Below are positions 43,970 to 54,680 of a stretch of 64,000 nucleotides of DNA, piece by piece. The number at the start of each line of letters is the position of its first letter. Position 1 is the stretch's first letter. Both the position numbers and the translations under genes were made by a program. Source of the DNA: Alkalicoccus chagannorensis DSM 18086 (GTDB lineage Bacteria > Bacillota > Bacilli > Bacillales > Salisediminibacteriaceae). Location of the stretch: NCBI RefSeq assembly GCF_000429725.1, contig NZ_AUCK01000001.1, positions 372,001 through 436,000 on the forward strand. The letters are read 5' to 3'. The notes below the pieces were generated by a model, which was not told where the DNA came from, ran no database searches, and worked only from the letters and a program-made list of their open reading frames with translations.

Positions 43970-45792
43970 TCGCTGGTGCCCTCCAGTGCTTCCTGAATCG
44001 TATCTACATCTTTGTCTCCACGGCCGGAAAGACAAATCAGCATCGTTTCATCCTTCCCTCGTTTGCCCGCTTCTCTGGCCGCATAGGCCAGTGCATGAGC
44101 GGTCTCGATAGCCGGCAGGATGCCCTCTTTACGGCAGAGGTCTTCAAGTGCTCTCATCGATTCGTCATCGGTCGCCGGTTCATATTTTACTCTTCCCGTA
44201 TCTTTTAAGTGTGCATGCTCCGGACCGATTCCCGGGTAGTCAAGCCCGGCCGAAATAGAATAAGGTTCAATGATATTTCCTTCTTCATCCTGAATCAGGT
44301 AGGAAAGTGAGCCGTGCAGCACCCCTTTGCGTCCATTTGTCAACGTTGCTGCGTTCAACGGCGTATCGATGCCTTTTCCTGCAGCCTCGATACCGACAAG
44401 CTGAACGCTTTGATCATTCAGGAACGGGTAGAACATCCCCATCGCATTGCTTCCCCCGCCGACGCAGGCGACGACTTCATCCGGCAGTCTGCCGAGCTGT
44501 TCGAGCATACCGGCACGGCTCTCCACTCCAATGATGCTTTGAAAATCCCGGACCATCATCGGGTACGGATGCGGACCGACGACACTGCCGATCAGATAAA
44601 AGGTGTCGTTGACGTTCGCAACCCAGTGCCGGATCGCTTCGTTTGTTGCATCTTTTAACGTCTTCCCGCCGGAAGTTACCTCGATTACCTCTGCTCCAAG
44701 CAGACGCATACGGAAGACGTTCAGCTCCTGCCGCTTAATATCCTCTGCACCCATGAACACTTTACAGCTCATACCAAAACGAGCGGCAACCGTTGCGGAG
44801 GCGACCCCGTGCTGACCAGCACCTGTTTCTGCTATAATCTGGGTTTTCCCCATTCGTTTTGCCAGAATGGCCTGCCCCAGCGCATTATTTATTTTATGCG
44901 CGCCGGTGTGGTTTAAGTCTTCCCGCTTCAAATAAATCTGTGCACCGCCGTAATATTCGGAGAGGCGCGGTGCGTGCGTCAAAGCTGTAGGCCGTCCGGA
45001 GTATTCTTTCAGCTCCTTGTCCAGCTCCTCCTGGAACGTTGGATCGTCTTTTACTTCCCGGTACGCATTCTCCAGTTCCTCCAGGGCAAACATCAGCGTT
45101 TCGGGAACATACTTACCACCGAAGTCCCCATAGCGGCCAAGTTTGTCCGGCGCAGCATAACGACTTTTCGCAGCTTTACTCATAGCAGCAATCTTCCCTT
45201 CATCATTTTTTCCATCGGTTTCTATACCGGAAGAAACATCGATTCCCCACGGTGCATAGGCGAGCAGCTCATGAACATTCTCCGGTTTAATTCCTCCAGC
45301 CGTCCAGCAGAAGACACCCTGCCGGGAGGCTTCGTTCGTATAGGCTGGTACTGTCTTCCAATCAAATTGAATGCCGCTGCCGCCCCACTGACTGTCTGTT
45401 TTCGTATCTATGACATACCCGTCTACGAGCCCTTCGAACTGCTGCATCCAACCGAGGGCGTCCGGTCCGTGATGAATCGTCTTCCATATTTTTTTACTCG
45501 TCAACGTACGGAGTGCTAGCACCTGTGCAGGGGTTTCGTTTCCATGCAGCTGAATGACATGCAGTCCGGCAATATCTGCCGTCCGTGCCGCCGTCTCAGG
45601 AGTTTCGTTCACGAACACGCCTGCCAGCAGGACATCCGGTGCAGGGTATTTACGTGTCCACCCTTTTACATCCACTGGGGATACCCGCCGCCTGCTGTCA
45701 GCAAAAATGAAACCGACAGCATCTGGTTGTGCAGAAACGGCTTTTACATAGTCCTCATAGGTTGAGGTTCCACAAAGCTTCAGATTTGTCAT
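43966..45792 (-). CDS. trpFB: Fused phosphoribosylanthranilate isomerase-tryptophan synthase beta chain (TrpF-TrpB)
   Basis: 608 aa in one uninterrupted frame; I retranslated 45121-45300 and found no stop between the parts. Residues 1-about 207 are TrpF: LKLCGTS (C7), VIDTK (D129), GGSG and [10 protein letters not shown]. Residues from about 212 are Trp[21 protein letters not shown] lysine in HTGAHKINN (K300), GGGSNAMG and CLSGRGDKD. The TrpF C-terminal helix ([14 protein letters not shown]) runs straight into TrpB, with almost no linker. An internal ATG at 45183 (M204) with weak AAGGG upstream could also give free TrpB. It overlaps trpC and trpA by 4 bp each. Confidence 0.94.
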   Translation of the reverse strand: MTNLKLCGTSTYEDYVKAVSAQPDAVGFIFADSRRRVSPVDVKGWTRKYPAPDVLLAGVFVNETPETAARTADIAGLHVIQLHGNETPAQVLALRTLTSKKIWKTIHHGPDALGWMQQFEGLVDGYVIDTKTDSQWGGSGIQFDWKTVPAYTNEASRQGVFCWTAGGIKPENVHELLAYAPWGIDVSSGIETDGKNDEGKIAAMSKAAKSRYAAPDKLGRYGDFGGKYVPETLMFALEELENAYREVKDDPTFQEELDKELKEYSGRPTALTHAPRLSEYYGGAQIYLKREDLNHTGAHKINNALGQAILAKRMGKTQIIAETGAGQHGVASATVAARFGMSCKVFMGAEDIKRQELNVFRMRLLGAEVIEVTSGGKTLKDATNEAIRHWVANVNDTFYLIGSVVGPHPYPMMVRDFQSIIGVESRAGMLEQLGRLPDEVVACVGGGSNAMGMFYPFLNDQSVQLVGIEAAGKGIDTPLNAATLTNGRKGVLHGSLSYLIQDEEGNIIEPYSISAGLDYPGIGPEHAHLKDTGRVKYEPATDDESMRALEDLCRKEGILPAIETAHALAYAAREAGKRGKDETMLICLSGRGDKDVDTIQEALEGTSE

Positions 45793-46559
45793 GCTGAACC
45801 ACCCAGCAGCGTCTGCAGAAAACTGCTCCGGGACTGACTCCGCATAAACCCTTCTCCAATGAGAAGCCCTGAGGCTCCATAGGACTTGAGCCTTTGAGCA
45901 TCTGCAGCGGTGTGGACACCGCTCTCACTGATGAGAAGACTGCCTTCCGGTGTGTATCCTGCCAGCCGTTTCGTCACTTCCAGATCCGTTTCAAACGTAT
46001 TTAAATCCCGGTTATTAACCCCGAAAAGGGCGGGACGGATAACGGAAAGGACTTTCTCCGCCTCTTCTTCGTTGTGAACCTCTACAAGAACTTCCATTCC
46101 CGCTTCAACAGCCTGATCATGAAGCTCCTGGAGCTGTGCACGGTCAAGAATGGCTGCAATCAGCAGGACAGCGTCGGCTCCAATCAAGTCCGCCTCCCGG
46201 ACCTGAATTTCATCTATAATGAAATCTTTGCGCAGCACGGGGAGTCCTACTGTCTGCTTCACTGCAGTCAGATAGGCATTGTCTCCCTGGAAAAAATCAC
46301 GGTCGGTCAACACCGAGATCCCTGCCGCTCCAGCCTCTTCGTACTCGGCAGCAATTGAAGCCGGATGAAAATCTTCTACAATGACGCCTTTGGAAGGAGA
46401 TGCTTTTTTCACTTCGGCGATAACACCCGGCTGCAGGGAAGCACGACGGAGAGAATCTGCAAATGAACGCTTCTCTCTGCTCACATCGGCCCGCTCCGGC
46501 AGATGAAGGCTGCGGATTTCTTCCTTTTTCCGATCTTTAATAGTCGTCAGGATACTCAT
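45789..46559 (-). CDS. trpC: Indole-3-glycerol phosphate synthase
   Basis: 256 aa TIM barrel. Catalytic blocks [43 protein letters not shown] and [12 protein letters not shown] are intact. It is a separate protein here, unlike enteric TrpC-TrpF. It overlaps trpD and trpFB by 4 bp, indicating coupled translation. Confidence 0.96.
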   Translation of the reverse strand: MSILTTIKDRKKEEIRSLHLPERADVSREKRSFADSLRRASLQPGVIAEVKKASPSKGVIVEDFHPASIAAEYEEAGAAGISVLTDRDFFQGDNAYLTAVKQTVGLPVLRKDFIIDEIQVREADLIGADAVLLIAAILDRAQLQELHDQAVEAGMEVLVEVHNEEEAEKVLSVIRPALFGVNNRDLNTFETDLEVTKRLAGYTPEGSLLISESGVHTAADAQRLKSYGASGLLIGEGFMRSQSRSSFLQTLLGGSA

Positions 46560-47560
46560 GCTTTGTTCCGCTCCTTTGTCTGAAGTGCTTCCATATGCTG
46601 CAGAACGGTAGACCCGAGTGCTTCACTCGCCAGTTCCACACCTTCTTTCCAGGTGGAAGCCCGGCCGGCCGTATAGAGCCCGGCCGCCGCATTCAGCAGC
46701 AGCAGCTGCTCGGCAGCACGGGAGCCTTCCTTGTTGAATACTTGAAGGATGATCGAGGCACTTTCTGCGGCATCCGCAGCAGTGGCACCTTCCAGTGAGG
46801 TTCGTGACATGCCGAAGTCTTCAGGGGTGACATCGTATTCCCTGCGCTGACCGTCGAATACTTCGATAACGTGGGAAACCCCCTGGGTTGTCACTTCATC
46901 AAGGCCGTCTTCTCCTGTGACGAAGAGGACCCGTTCGATATTCAGCAGCCGTGCGGCTTCAGCCATCTTGGAAGCAGCCTCCCTGCTGTATACACCGATG
47001 ACCCGATGCGACGCCTGTGCCGGGTTCGTCAACGGCCCGAGGAGGTTGAAAATCGTTCTTCTTCCAAGTGCCTTTCTGACCGGAGCTACGTGCTTCATGG
47101 CTTCATGATAAAACGGCGCGAAGAAAAAGGTCAGGTGATGTTCCTTAAGCCTCGTTTCCGCCGCCGTCTGACCGGTTTGAAACGGAACGTTCAACTCTTC
47201 CAGCACATCTGCGCTCCCGCTTTTAGATGATACGCTCCGGTTTCCGTGTTTTGCGACAGGAACTCCGAGAGCACTGAGCAGGATCGCTGAAGCTGTTGAA
47301 ATGTTGTACGTTCCAGCCTCGTCTCCTCCCGTTCCGCACGTATCCAGAAGCGGCATCGGCAGTTCTACATTTACCGCTTTGTTGATCATCCCGGATGCAA
47401 ATCCGGCAATCTCCTCCGCTGTTTCTCCGCGGTAGGAAAGCACTGCAAGTACGGCAGCCATCTCTTCTCTGCTTACCGACCCGCTCATCATCGCTTCGAC
47501 AAGCTGCCGGGCTTCTTCTCTGCTCAACTGATCACCTGTCATTACTTTGTGAAGATTCAT
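46556..47560 (-). CDS. trpD: Anthranilate phosphoribosyltransferase
   Basis: 334 aa. The PRPP-binding blocks DTCGTGGDEAGTYNIST, KHGNRSVSSKSGSADVLE and RTIFNLLGPLTNPA are intact. The start ATG at 47560 is ten bases after GGAGGAG and lies 29 bp inside trpE. It adds phosphoribose to anthranilate. Confidence 0.96.
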   Translation of the reverse strand: MNLHKVMTGDQLSREEARQLVEAMMSGSVSREEMAAVLAVLSYRGETAEEIAGFASGMINKAVNVELPMPLLDTCGTGGDEAGTYNISTASAILLSALGVPVAKHGNRSVSSKSGSADVLEELNVPFQTGQTAAETRLKEHHLTFFFAPFYHEAMKHVAPVRKALGRRTIFNLLGPLTNPAQASHRVIGVYSREAASKMAEAARLLNIERVLFVTGEDGLDEVTTQGVSHVIEVFDGQRREYDVTPEDFGMSRTSLEGATAADAAESASIILQVFNKEGSRAAEQLLLLNAAAGLYTAGRASTWKEGVELASEALGSTVLQHMEALQTKERNKA

Positions 47561-49061
47561 AGGACAGGATCTCCTCCTTTGCTGTTCTCTTCTCTGCTAA
47601 CTGAATGGCGTAAAGCAGTGCTTTCGCCTTGTTTCTCGTCTCTTCCCATTCTAAAGCAGGAACCGAATCCTGAACAACTCCTGCGCCTGCCTGAACGTAA
47701 GCTCGGCCATCTTTGAGCACAATCGTACGGATTGCAATACAGGAATCAATCGCCCGGTTGAATCCGTAGTAAGCGACAGCACCGGCATAAACGCCACGAT
47801 GCTGCTTTTCAAGCTCCTGGATGATTTCCACCGCCCGTACTTTAGGAGCACCGGAGACAGTACCTGCTGGATGCGTGGAATAGAGAGCTTCAAACGGGTG
47901 CACGTCTTCCCGCAGCATTCCGGTCACCCGGGTCGTTAAATGCATGACATGGGAGAAATAAGAGACGTCCATCAAGTCATGCACCTCTACACTTCCGTAT
48001 TCGCTGACCCTGCCGATGTCATTTCTGGCAAGGTCCACGAGCATCAGATGCTCCGCCTGTTCTTTTTCATCGGCTGCCAGTTCTGCAGCTAATGCTTCAT
48101 CCTCTTTTTTGTCTGCACCGCGTCGCCTCGTCCCGGCGATAGGATGAATCTCCAGCTTCCGGTCCTGGTCGGCCTTGACCAGTCTTTCCGGTGAACTCCC
48201 GATAATATCCTGATCATCGAATCGAATATAATACAAATACGGACTCGGATTCACTTTCCGGAGCACCCGGTATAAGGAAAATCCGTCCGACTGTACAGGT
48301 AGTTCAAAACGTTGGGATAAGACAGTCTGGAACACGTCTCCCTGGGCGATGTAATCTTTGATTTTCTGTACATCTGCTTCGAATCCTTCTTTTGAATAAT
48401 TCGATGTCACCCCGGCAAAGACGTCATCCGGTACTTCATCCTCCACCGGAATCAGTGGAAATCCGGAGGCCGGGCTTTCCTCGATCCGCTGCATCAAGTC
48501 CCGGAGAATGCCTTCTGCTTCATCGTAGGCCTTGTCCACCCCGGCGGTTGTCTGTTGAAAATGAACGAGCGTCAGCGTTTCTTCTTTATGGTTAAAAGCA
48601 AGAATCGTGCTGCAGAACATAAACCTGGCATCATGTACTCCGGGCTCCGCCCCCCCGGCACGCGGCTCATAATAACGGAACCCTTCAAAACCGAGATACC
48701 CGACAGCTCCGCCGGGAAACGGCAGATCCGGAAGCTTCGGTGACATGTGCAGCTCATCCATGATTCTCTCCCATGCAGTCTGAAGATCCGCTTCCTTCCA
48801 ATAGAATGTGCCGTCTCTTCCGCGGTGTACGAAAGTTTCTTCTTCATCCTGCAGGAACGAAGTCGGCGTCAGACCAATAAAAGAATAATTCGACCACGGG
48901 GAAACAGGATCTTTACTTTCTAACAGGAATGCCGCCTCCTGATCAAACTGTTGAAACAGCTGGATCGGCGTCTTGGTATCTGCAACAACCGTTGCCGACA
49001 GCGGAACTGTCCGGTACACCGCTGCCTCTGTTCGGAATGTTTCTTTTGTCATTGAAAACAT
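47532..49061 (-). CDS. trpE: Anthranilate synthase component I
   Basis: 509 aa. The feedback-site block [18 protein letters not shown] lies near the N-terminus. The catalytic part has [31 protein letters not shown] and [19 protein letters not shown] 49061 follows GAGGTG by five bases. No trpG is in this operon; as in B. subtilis the glutaminase is probably PabA, encoded elsewhere. A TRAP-type triplet array lies just upstream, and two more GAG triplets overlap the ribosome site. Confidence 0.96.
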   Translation of the reverse strand: MFSMTKETFRTEAAVYRTVPLSATVVADTKTPIQLFQQFDQEAAFLLESKDPVSPWSNYSFIGLTPTSFLQDEEETFVHRGRDGTFYWKEADLQTAWERIMDELHMSPKLPDLPFPGGAVGYLGFEGFRYYEPRAGGAEPGVHDARFMFCSTILAFNHKEETLTLVHFQQTTAGVDKAYDEAEGILRDLMQRIEESPASGFPLIPVEDEVPDDVFAGVTSNYSKEGFEADVQKIKDYIAQGDVFQTVLSQRFELPVQSDGFSLYRVLRKVNPSPYLYYIRFDDQDIIGSSPERLVKADQDRKLEIHPIAGTRRRGADKKEDEALAAELAADEKEQAEHLMLVDLARNDIGRVSEYGSVEVHDLMDVSYFSHVMHLTTRVTGMLREDVHPFEALYSTHPAGTVSGAPKVRAVEIIQELEKQHRGVYAGAVAYYGFNRAIDSCIAIRTIVLKDGRAYVQAGAGVVQDSVPALEWEETRNKAKALLYAIQLAEKRTAKEEILSYESSQSNDR

Positions 49062-49064
49062 CGT

Positions 49065-49154
49065 CTCACCTCATCAATAGAATGACGAAGCGGATCAGGC
49101 TGTATCAGCTCTTCTCCGCTCAGCTCTGCTATGCTGTTCTTACTGTCTCTGCTC
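49065..49154 (-). promoter_or_regulatory. Probable TRAP-binding site in the aroH-trpE leader
   Basis: On the minus strand, seven NAG triplets follow each other with exact two-base spacers. In transcript order they are AAG (49141-49139), CAG (49136-49134), UAG (49131-49129), and GAG at 49126-49124, 49121-49119, 49116-49114 and 49111-49109. Two more GAGs with a two-base spacer (49154-49152, 49149-49147) lie in the last aroH codons. Two more (49072-49070, 49067-49065) overlap the trpE Shine-Dalgarno. TRAP binds (G/U)AG repeats with two-to-three-base spacers. No terminator hairpin with a U-run lies between the array and trpE, so control of translation looks more likely than attenuation. Confidence 0.75.
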
Positions 49155-49514
49155 AGCCTTTAAATCCGGACGCAGCGATGCTGCCTTTCCGTGATAGACG
49201 TGCTGGACTTCCGCCTGGGAAACGGAAACCTCCGCGGTCACCATCAGACGGATGCACTTTTCCATACTGCCGGGCACCGGAATTTCCTGCGCACACATAA
49301 CGGGTACAAACTGCCACCCTTCCATTTTTCTTACTGCGCCGGCAGGAAATGTTGACGTCAAATCTTCCGTCATGGTGATGATCACTTGAGCGACCTGCTC
49401 GGGATGAAGATCATTAGCGTCAGCCATATCACGCACGACGCGGATGACAGCGTCATGAATCAGTTCAGGACGGTCTTCTTCTACAGTAACCGCTCCGCGG
49501 ATCCCTCTTATCAT
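49140..49514 (-). CDS. aroH: Chorismate mutase, AroH type
   Basis: 124 aa. Active-site residues of the B. subtilis AroH trimer can be matched: R6, C74, E77, R89 and Y107 (GIRGAVTVEED, VPVMCAQEIPVPGSMEKCIRLM). It converts chorismate to prephenate for Phe/Tyr. It overlaps aroB by 4 bp, and its last codons contain two GAG triplets of the putative TRAP site. Confidence 0.95.
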   Translation of the reverse strand: MIRGIRGAVTVEEDRPELIHDAVIRVVRDMADANDLHPEQVAQVIITMTEDLTSTFPAGAVRKMEGWQFVPVMCAQEIPVPGSMEKCIRLMVTAEVSVSQAEVQHVYHGKAASLRPDLKAEQRQ

Positions 49515-50590
49515 GATAAACTCCTTTCAAGCAGATCACGGACGTGGGCTTCATCTACGTGCTTCAGCTCCGGCTTCCCTGCTTCCTGAAGAAGTACAAA
49601 CCGGAGCTCCCCCGCCCCTGCTTTTTTATCCAGTTTCATTTTTTTCATCAATGCATCTGCCGAAAGGCCTGCCGGAAGCGACGTAGTAAAACCAAGTTCT
49701 TCAAGGTAATCCTCAAAGGAGGCAGGATGAAGTTTTGTTTCGTACACTTCTTCGCTCAACCGGAGGGCAAAAAGCATCCCGACCGCGACGCACTCCCCGT
49801 GCGTCAACTCCCCATAGCCGACGGCCGATTCAACTGCATGCCCGAGCGTATGACCGAAATTCAAGTACGCCCTGATCCCGGACTCCCGTTCGTCCTCCTC
49901 CACAATGTCTGCTTTCACTTGAATCGAAGAGAGGAGGAGGTTGTTCAGCTTCTCACCGGAAGTGACAGGCAGATGCTTTATTTCCTGCATCCATGCTTCC
50001 AGTAAGTCCGGGCGGCGGATCCACCCATGTTTCAACACTTCAGCATAGCCGGAGCGCCATTCTTTTAACGGAAGAGAGTGGAGCATGTCCGGATCATAAA
50101 AGACTGCTGAAGGGGCATGAAAGGCACCGATCAAATTCTTCCCAAGTTCATGGTTGATGCCTGTTTTCCCTCCGACGCTGCTGTCATGAGCAAGCAGCGT
50201 CGTCGGCATTTGGATAAAACGGATTCCGCGCATATAGGAGGCAGCAGCAAAGCCGGCAAGATCACCTGTGACCCCTCCGCCGAGACCGATGATGACCGAA
50301 GTTCGATCCAGTCCGCATTCAAGCGCAAATGTTAACAGGCGGCTCCACTCTTCCTCGGACTTCGCCTGTTCTCCCGAAGGAACGACATACACAAACGGCG
50401 GCTGATCGAACGAAGCTTTGATTTCCTCAAGATACAGCGGCGCAGCATGCTCATCTACAGCAATCAGGACGGAGGACGCTCCAGGACAGCTGGATGCCAG
50501 CAGATCTCCTGTGCGGCTCCGAATGCCCGATTCAACGAATACAGGATACTGGTGATGCTGACTTTGGATCCACAAGCTCTCAGCCGTCAT
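49511..50590 (-). CDS. aroB: 3-dehydroquinate synthase
   Basis: 359 aa. The NAD-binding GLGGGVTGDLAGFAAASYMRG is split over motifs, with DSSVGGKTGINHELGKN, EVLKHGWI and LNFGHTLGHAVE. It makes dehydroquinate from DAHP, an early shikimate step. The ATG directly follows the aroC stop, with GAGGGAG upstream. Confidence 0.96.
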   Translation of the reverse strand: MTAESLWIQSQHHQYPVFVESGIRSRTGDLLASSCPGASSVLIAVDEHAAPLYLEEIKASFDQPPFVYVVPSGEQAKSEEEWSRLLTFALECGLDRTSVIIGLGGGVTGDLAGFAAASYMRGIRFIQMPTTLLAHDSSVGGKTGINHELGKNLIGAFHAPSAVFYDPDMLHSLPLKEWRSGYAEVLKHGWIRRPDLLEAWMQEIKHLPVTSGEKLNNLLLSSIQVKADIVEEDERESGIRAYLNFGHTLGHAVESAVGYGELTHGECVAVGMLFALRLSEEVYETKLHPASFEDYLEELGFTTSLPAGLSADALMKKMKLDKKAGAGELRFVLLQEAGKPELKHVDEAHVRDLLERSLS

Positions 50591-51766
50591 TTAAAACTCC
50601 CTCGCTTCTTTCATGTAAGCCTCGTAGGACTTGTGAATATCCTCCATGGTGTCAGATCCGAATTTTTCCAGGAATCCATCAGCAATTTCCCAGGCAACAG
50701 CAGCTTCACATACAACAGCTGCAGCAGGAACAGCACAGCTGTCTGAGCGTTCGATGGAAGCTGTGAACGGCTCTTTTGTATCGATATCTACACTCTGAAG
50801 TGGTTTATACAAAGTCGGTATTGGTTTCATCGCACCATGCACGACAATCGGCATGCCATTCGTCATGCCCCCTTCAAAGCCGCCGAGGCGGTTCGAGCTC
50901 CGTCCGAAACCTGTTTCTTCATCGTACGTGATTTCGTCGTGTACTTCGCTCCCTTTCATCCGGGCAGCATCGAATCCGAGACCAATCTCCACCCCTTTGA
51001 AAGCATTGATACTGAGGACGGACCTGGCTATTTTCCCGTCAAGTTTACGGTCATAATGAACATGGCTGCCAAGACCGATCGGCACATTCTCAGCAATGAC
51101 TTCGACGATCCCGCCGATCGAATCACCATTCTTTTTCGCATCGTCAATGGCTGCTTTCATTTTTTCCGAAGCTTCTTCATCCTGACAGCGCACTTCAGAA
51201 GACTCGGTTACTTCTTTCAGCTTCTCCACGGAGCTGAAATCGAGCTGCGCCGCTTTTACATCGCCGATTTCAAGTACATGCCCGGCGAGCCGGATGCCGA
51301 ATTGACGCAGAATCACCTGAGCGAGCGCACCGACAGCAACACGGACCGTTGTTTCTCGGGCACTGGAGCGCTCCAGTACATTCCGCATATCCCGATGCCG
51401 GTACTTCACTGCTCCATTTAAATCAGCATGACCCGGTCTCGGCCGCGTAATTTTTCGCTTTACTTTCTCTGCTTCTTCTTCAGATAACGGTTCTGCACCC
51501 ATGATTTTCGTCCAATGAGTCCAGTCCTTATTCTCTATTACAAGCGTAATGGGGGCTCCCGTCGTTTTTCCGTGACGGACGCCGCTCATGATCTGTACCT
51601 GATCTTTTTCGATCTGCATGCGGCGCCCTCTGCCATACCCTTTCTGACGGCGGGCGAGATGCTCATTGATATCTTCCGCTGTCAGCGGAAGCTGGGACGG
51701 CACCCCTTCTACAATTGCGGTCAGCTGGGGACCGTGTGATTCTCCTGCAGTTAAAAATCTCATCAT
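50591..51766 (-). CDS. aroC: Chorismate synthase
   Basis: 391 aa (aroF in B. subtilis). Signatures [50 protein letters not shown] and [16 protein letters not shown] are intact. It uses reduced FMN to make chorismate, the branch point for the trp, tyr and mqn genes in this window. ATG 51766 or 51763 both fit AGAGGA upstream. It is the first gene of the supraoperon; I saw no strong promoter in the 106-bp gap before it. Confidence 0.96.
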   Translation of the reverse strand: MMRFLTAGESHGPQLTAIVEGVPSQLPLTAEDINEHLARRQKGYGRGRRMQIEKDQVQIMSGVRHGKTTGAPITLVIENKDWTHWTKIMGAEPLSEEEAEKVKRKITRPRPGHADLNGAVKYRHRDMRNVLERSSARETTVRVAVGALAQVILRQFGIRLAGHVLEIGDVKAAQLDFSSVEKLKEVTESSEVRCQDEEASEKMKAAIDDAKKNGDSIGGIVEVIAENVPIGLGSHVHYDRKLDGKIARSVLSINAFKGVEIGLGFDAARMKGSEVHDEITYDEETGFGRSSNRLGGFEGGMTNGMPIVVHGAMKPIPTLYKPLQSVDIDTKEPFTASIERSDSCAVPAAAVVCEAAVAWEIADGFLEKFGSDTMEDIHKSYEAYMKEAREF

Positions 51767-51872
51767 GCATCATCCTCTGCTTTCTTTATCGCTTTTATGC
51801 GTTAAATTGCTGTACATCCATTGTTCATGATATAACAAAGAATTTCAAGAGGAAGACCTCAATTTTCAGAAA

Positions 51873-52649
51873 TCATCCTTGGCTTTTTTGATAAAAAAAC
51901 GTGTCAGCGGTCTTTAATCCATACTGCTCAGGATTAAAGATTTGTTCTGTTGAACCGACGAAAAGAAGGCCTCCAGGCTTCAGCGCACGGCTGAAACGCT
52001 GATAAATCTCTGCTTTCGCCTGTTCCGTAAAGTATATCATCACATTCCGGCAGACAATCAGATCAAAACCCTCCTCGTACGGATCAGCGAGCAGGTTGTG
52101 CCTGCGGAAGGTAATCGGCTGCTGCAGTTCTTTCTTCACCCGGTAGGCGGCGCCTTCGCTGTCAAAGTAGGCGTTCACATGCTGCTCCGTCACTTCCTTC
52201 AGCGCCCGCTCGGTGTAATAGCCGGAACAGGCCCTGTCGAGAATAGACTGATCCAGGTCCGTAGCCAGAATCGAAAAGCGGTCCGACCGCAGATGCTTGC
52301 GGAGAAGAATCGATAAAGAGTAAGGCTCTTCGCCGGTGGAGCATGCTGCAGACCAGACTTTCAGCTTCGGCGTGTTTTTGACAAGTGCAGGTAAGAGCTT
52401 CTGATCCAGAACGTCCCACCTCGGGCGGTTCCGAAAAAATTCAGATACATTGATCGTCATCCGCTGCAGAAACTCTTCAAACAATTCCTGGTCTTTCGTT
52501 AATGCTTGGTAGTAGGCTTCAAAACTGCGAAAGCCACGCTTATCTCTTAATGAGGTCAACCGGCGTTTCATCTGCGCCTCTTTATAAAGAGACAAGTCAA
52601 TACCGGTCTTCTTGTAAATCGCTTGAATGAATGTCTGATAGTCGTCCAT
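51873..52649 (-). CDS. cheR: Chemotaxis protein methyltransferase CheR
   Basis: 258 aa. An N-terminal helical domain (1-70) precedes the SAM-binding domain with [58 protein letters not shown] and [10 protein letters not shown]. It methylates receptor glutamates in chemotaxis. GGGGGAG lies five bases before the ATG. The position between ndk and aroC is the same as in B. subtilis. It suggests that the organism is, or descends from, a motile lineage. Confidence 0.95.
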   Translation of the reverse strand: MDDYQTFIQAIYKKTGIDLSLYKEAQMKRRLTSLRDKRGFRSFEAYYQALTKDQELFEEFLQRMTINVSEFFRNRPRWDVLDQKLLPALVKNTPKLKVWSAACSTGEEPYSLSILLRKHLRSDRFSILATDLDQSILDRACSGYYTERALKEVTEQHVNAYFDSEGAAYRVKKELQQPITFRRHNLLADPYEEGFDLIVCRNVMIYFTEQAKAEIYQRFSRALKPGGLLFVGSTEQIFNPEQYGLKTADTFFYQKSQG

Positions 52650-53024
52650 CGTGACTCCCCCAGCAGTGATGTTATTTTCTCTACTCTAAGCCAAATCCCT
52701 TGTTCTGTCCATCCATCCGCAGATAACTTTCATCCGGATGAACCTCTGCATCTGGTGTCCTTGACGTGGCTGGTGCCAGCCGGGACTGCTCCTCTTTTCA
52801 TTTAAGTGGTCCCTTCTCCTTCGTTGATTCGCCACCATCTGCCCTTTTACTCCCCGGTGTGGGGAAGGTGTAGACACGTGATGCCCGCTCACCCGCTCCT
52901 CTTTTTTATACCAAGCAGTCCGATTTGAATGAAACAGACGGAGATTTTGATACATCACCATGATGAACAATGGGACAGCATCTCCACGAAGAAAGAAAAC
53001 CTGGCAGCTGAACAACGACGTGTA
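52650..53024. other. Spacer upstream of cheR, no credible gene
   Basis: About 375 bp without a supported ORF. It holds short inverted repeats (GGCTGGTGCCAGCC near 52770 and ATCCGCAGATAACTTTCATCCGGAT near 52715) and must contain the cheR promoter, which I could not place. Confidence 0.5.
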
Positions 53025-53057
53025 CAAAAAGAATCCGCCTGACGAATGTCAGACGGA
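53025..53057 (-). terminator. Terminator of ndk
   Basis: Arms TCCGCCTGAC (53034-53043) and GTCAGACGGA (53048-53057) pair with one mismatch around GAAT. On the minus strand the stem runs into TTCTTTTTG. It lies 60 bp after the ndk stop. Confidence 0.85.
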
Positions 53058-53116
53058 AACGCAACCCTGCGGGGGAGATGACGGTATCAGCGCATCAACC
53101 GGCAGCTGGTTCAGGA

Positions 53117-53560
53117 TTATTTGACAGATGCTTCTGACCCCTGAGATGGGATCAGCTCTTGAGCCTGAAAGAAAAGATGAATTTCTCTTTCCGCACTTTC
53201 CGGAGAGTCGGAGCCGTGGATAATGTTCTCGGATTTTTTAATCGCAAAGTCTCCACGAATCGTTCCCGGTGCTGCCTCTTTTGGATCGGTACTGCCAATC
53301 ATTTTTCTCGCCTCTGTAATAACATCTTCGCCTTCAAGAACCATAGCGAATACTGGGCCTGACGTAATAAATGCCGTCAGATCACCGAAGAAAGGACGCT
53401 CTTTATGTTCTGCATAGTGCGTTTCAGCAAGCTCCCTGCTCATCTGCATCAGCTTGGCACCACGAACGAGATACCCTTTCTGCTCAAAGCGCTGCATGAT
53501 AGTGCTCGCCAGCCCGCGTCTGACTCCATCTGGTTTTACCATAACAAACGATTGTTCCAT
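53117..53560 (-). CDS. ndk: Nucleoside diphosphate kinase
   Basis: 147 aa. The phospho-accepting histidine is H115 in IIHGSDS, with [12 protein letters not shown] at the N-terminus. The ATG at 53560 is chosen, eight bases after GAGGAG; GTG at 53569 touches the ribosome site. It balances NTP pools. It lies between hepT and cheR, as in B. subtilis. Confidence 0.96.
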   Translation of the reverse strand: MEQSFVMVKPDGVRRGLASTIMQRFEQKGYLVRGAKLMQMSRELAETHYAEHKERPFFGDLTAFITSGPVFAMVLEGEDVITEARKMIGSTDPKEAAPGTIRGDFAIKKSENIIHGSDSPESAEREIHLFFQAQELIPSQGSEASVK

Positions 53561-53714
53561 CAAGTCCACTCCTCATATGCATACATTTTTAATCCTATCT
53601 CACTATAGCAAAAGGGAGAACCGATGACAACGCTTTCAACACACTTTTTACAAATATAAGGTTCTGACATGCTTCAAAGTCTCAGGGAAGCAGAAGAAGA
53701 AAGCAGCCGGACAG

Positions 53715-54680
53715 CTAAAATTTTCTACTGCCGATATAAGCTGCTATCTCTTTGAGGGGTGCAGTATCTCCCGGAAGAGGATGAAGAGCGTCCTGCGCTT
53801 TTTGCACGTACAGATCAGCAAGCTCTTTTGACGCTTCCACAGCACCAGTGCTTCGAATCCGGCTGATAACCTCTTCAATGTCCAGGTCTTCATTATCGGG
53901 ATTCATCATATATCCTGTCACCATTTTACGAAGCTCCTCGTCCCGCTGCATCGCGTACAGCGCCGGATACGTGACATTCCCCTGCACGAGGTCGCTTCCA
54001 GCAGGCTTACCGAGTTCCTTTTCCGTCCCGACAAAGTCCAGAATGTCATCTGTAATTTGAAAAGCCATCCCGACATAATAGCCATACTGACGAAGGGCCC
54101 GGATATACTGCGGTTCTGCTCCGCTTACGACAGCTCCAAGTTCACAGCTGGCTGAAATCAGCAGTGCAGTCTTTCGTTTGATTCTGCGGAGATAATCACG
54201 AAGCTGCTGGTGAATGACAAATTGATCCCGGAGCTGTTCAATTTCCCCGAGACACATTTCCCGCATGGTTCTGGAGAGGATCAGATGAACTTCCGACTGT
54301 CCGCCCGCTGCTGCCATTTCTGTAGCTTTTGCAAACATATAATCGCCCGCGTACATGGCTGTACGATTATCCCATTTCGCTTTAATCGTCATTTTGCCTC
54401 TTCTTTTGTCTGCATCATCAATGACATCATCATGGACAAGGGATGCCATGTGAATCAGTTCAAGCGGTACGGCGACATTTTTTAATCTGTCCAGGTCGTA
54501 TTCCCCGTAGCCGGCACTGAGAAGCACAAACACAGGCCTTATTCTTTTTCCACCGGCTTTGCGGATATGAGAAGATGCCTGCTGCAGTACTGGGTGCTCT
54601 GAAGACGTGTTTTTCTCTATTTCTTTTTCCAAAAAAGCAATATCCCGGCGGTACTGCCGGTATATATCCGTGAGTTTCAT
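53715..54680 (-). CDS. hepT: Heptaprenyl diphosphate synthase component II (HepT)
   Basis: 321 aa trans-prenyltransferase. First Asp-rich motif DDVIDD (D84, D85, D88) with RRGK, and second DDILD near 210 (MAFQITDDILDFVGTEKELGK). It is the catalytic subunit that makes the C35 side chain of menaquinone with HepS. It overlaps mqnA by 4 bp, placing the chain-maker and a futalosine enzyme in one unit. Confidence 0.94.
   Translation of the reverse strand: MKLTDIYRQYRRDIAFLEKEIEKNTSSEHPVLQQASSHIRKAGGKRIRPVFVLLSAGYGEYDLDRLKNVAVPLELIHMASLVHDDVIDDADKRRGKMTIKAKWDNRTAMYAGDYMFAKATEMAAAGGQSEVHLILSRTMREMCLGEIEQLRDQFVIHQQLRDYLRRIKRKTALLISASCELGAVVSGAEPQYIRALRQYGYYVGMAFQITDDILDFVGTEKELGKPAGSDLVQGNVTYPALYAMQRDEELRKMVTGYMMNPDNEDLDIEEVISRIRSTGAVEASKELADLYVQKAQDALHPLPGDTAPLKEIAAYIGSRKF

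Noticed and set aside
52686-53027. 113-codon minus-strand open frame upstream of cheR
   Set aside because: No ribosome site; low-quality composition; touches the ndk terminator region.
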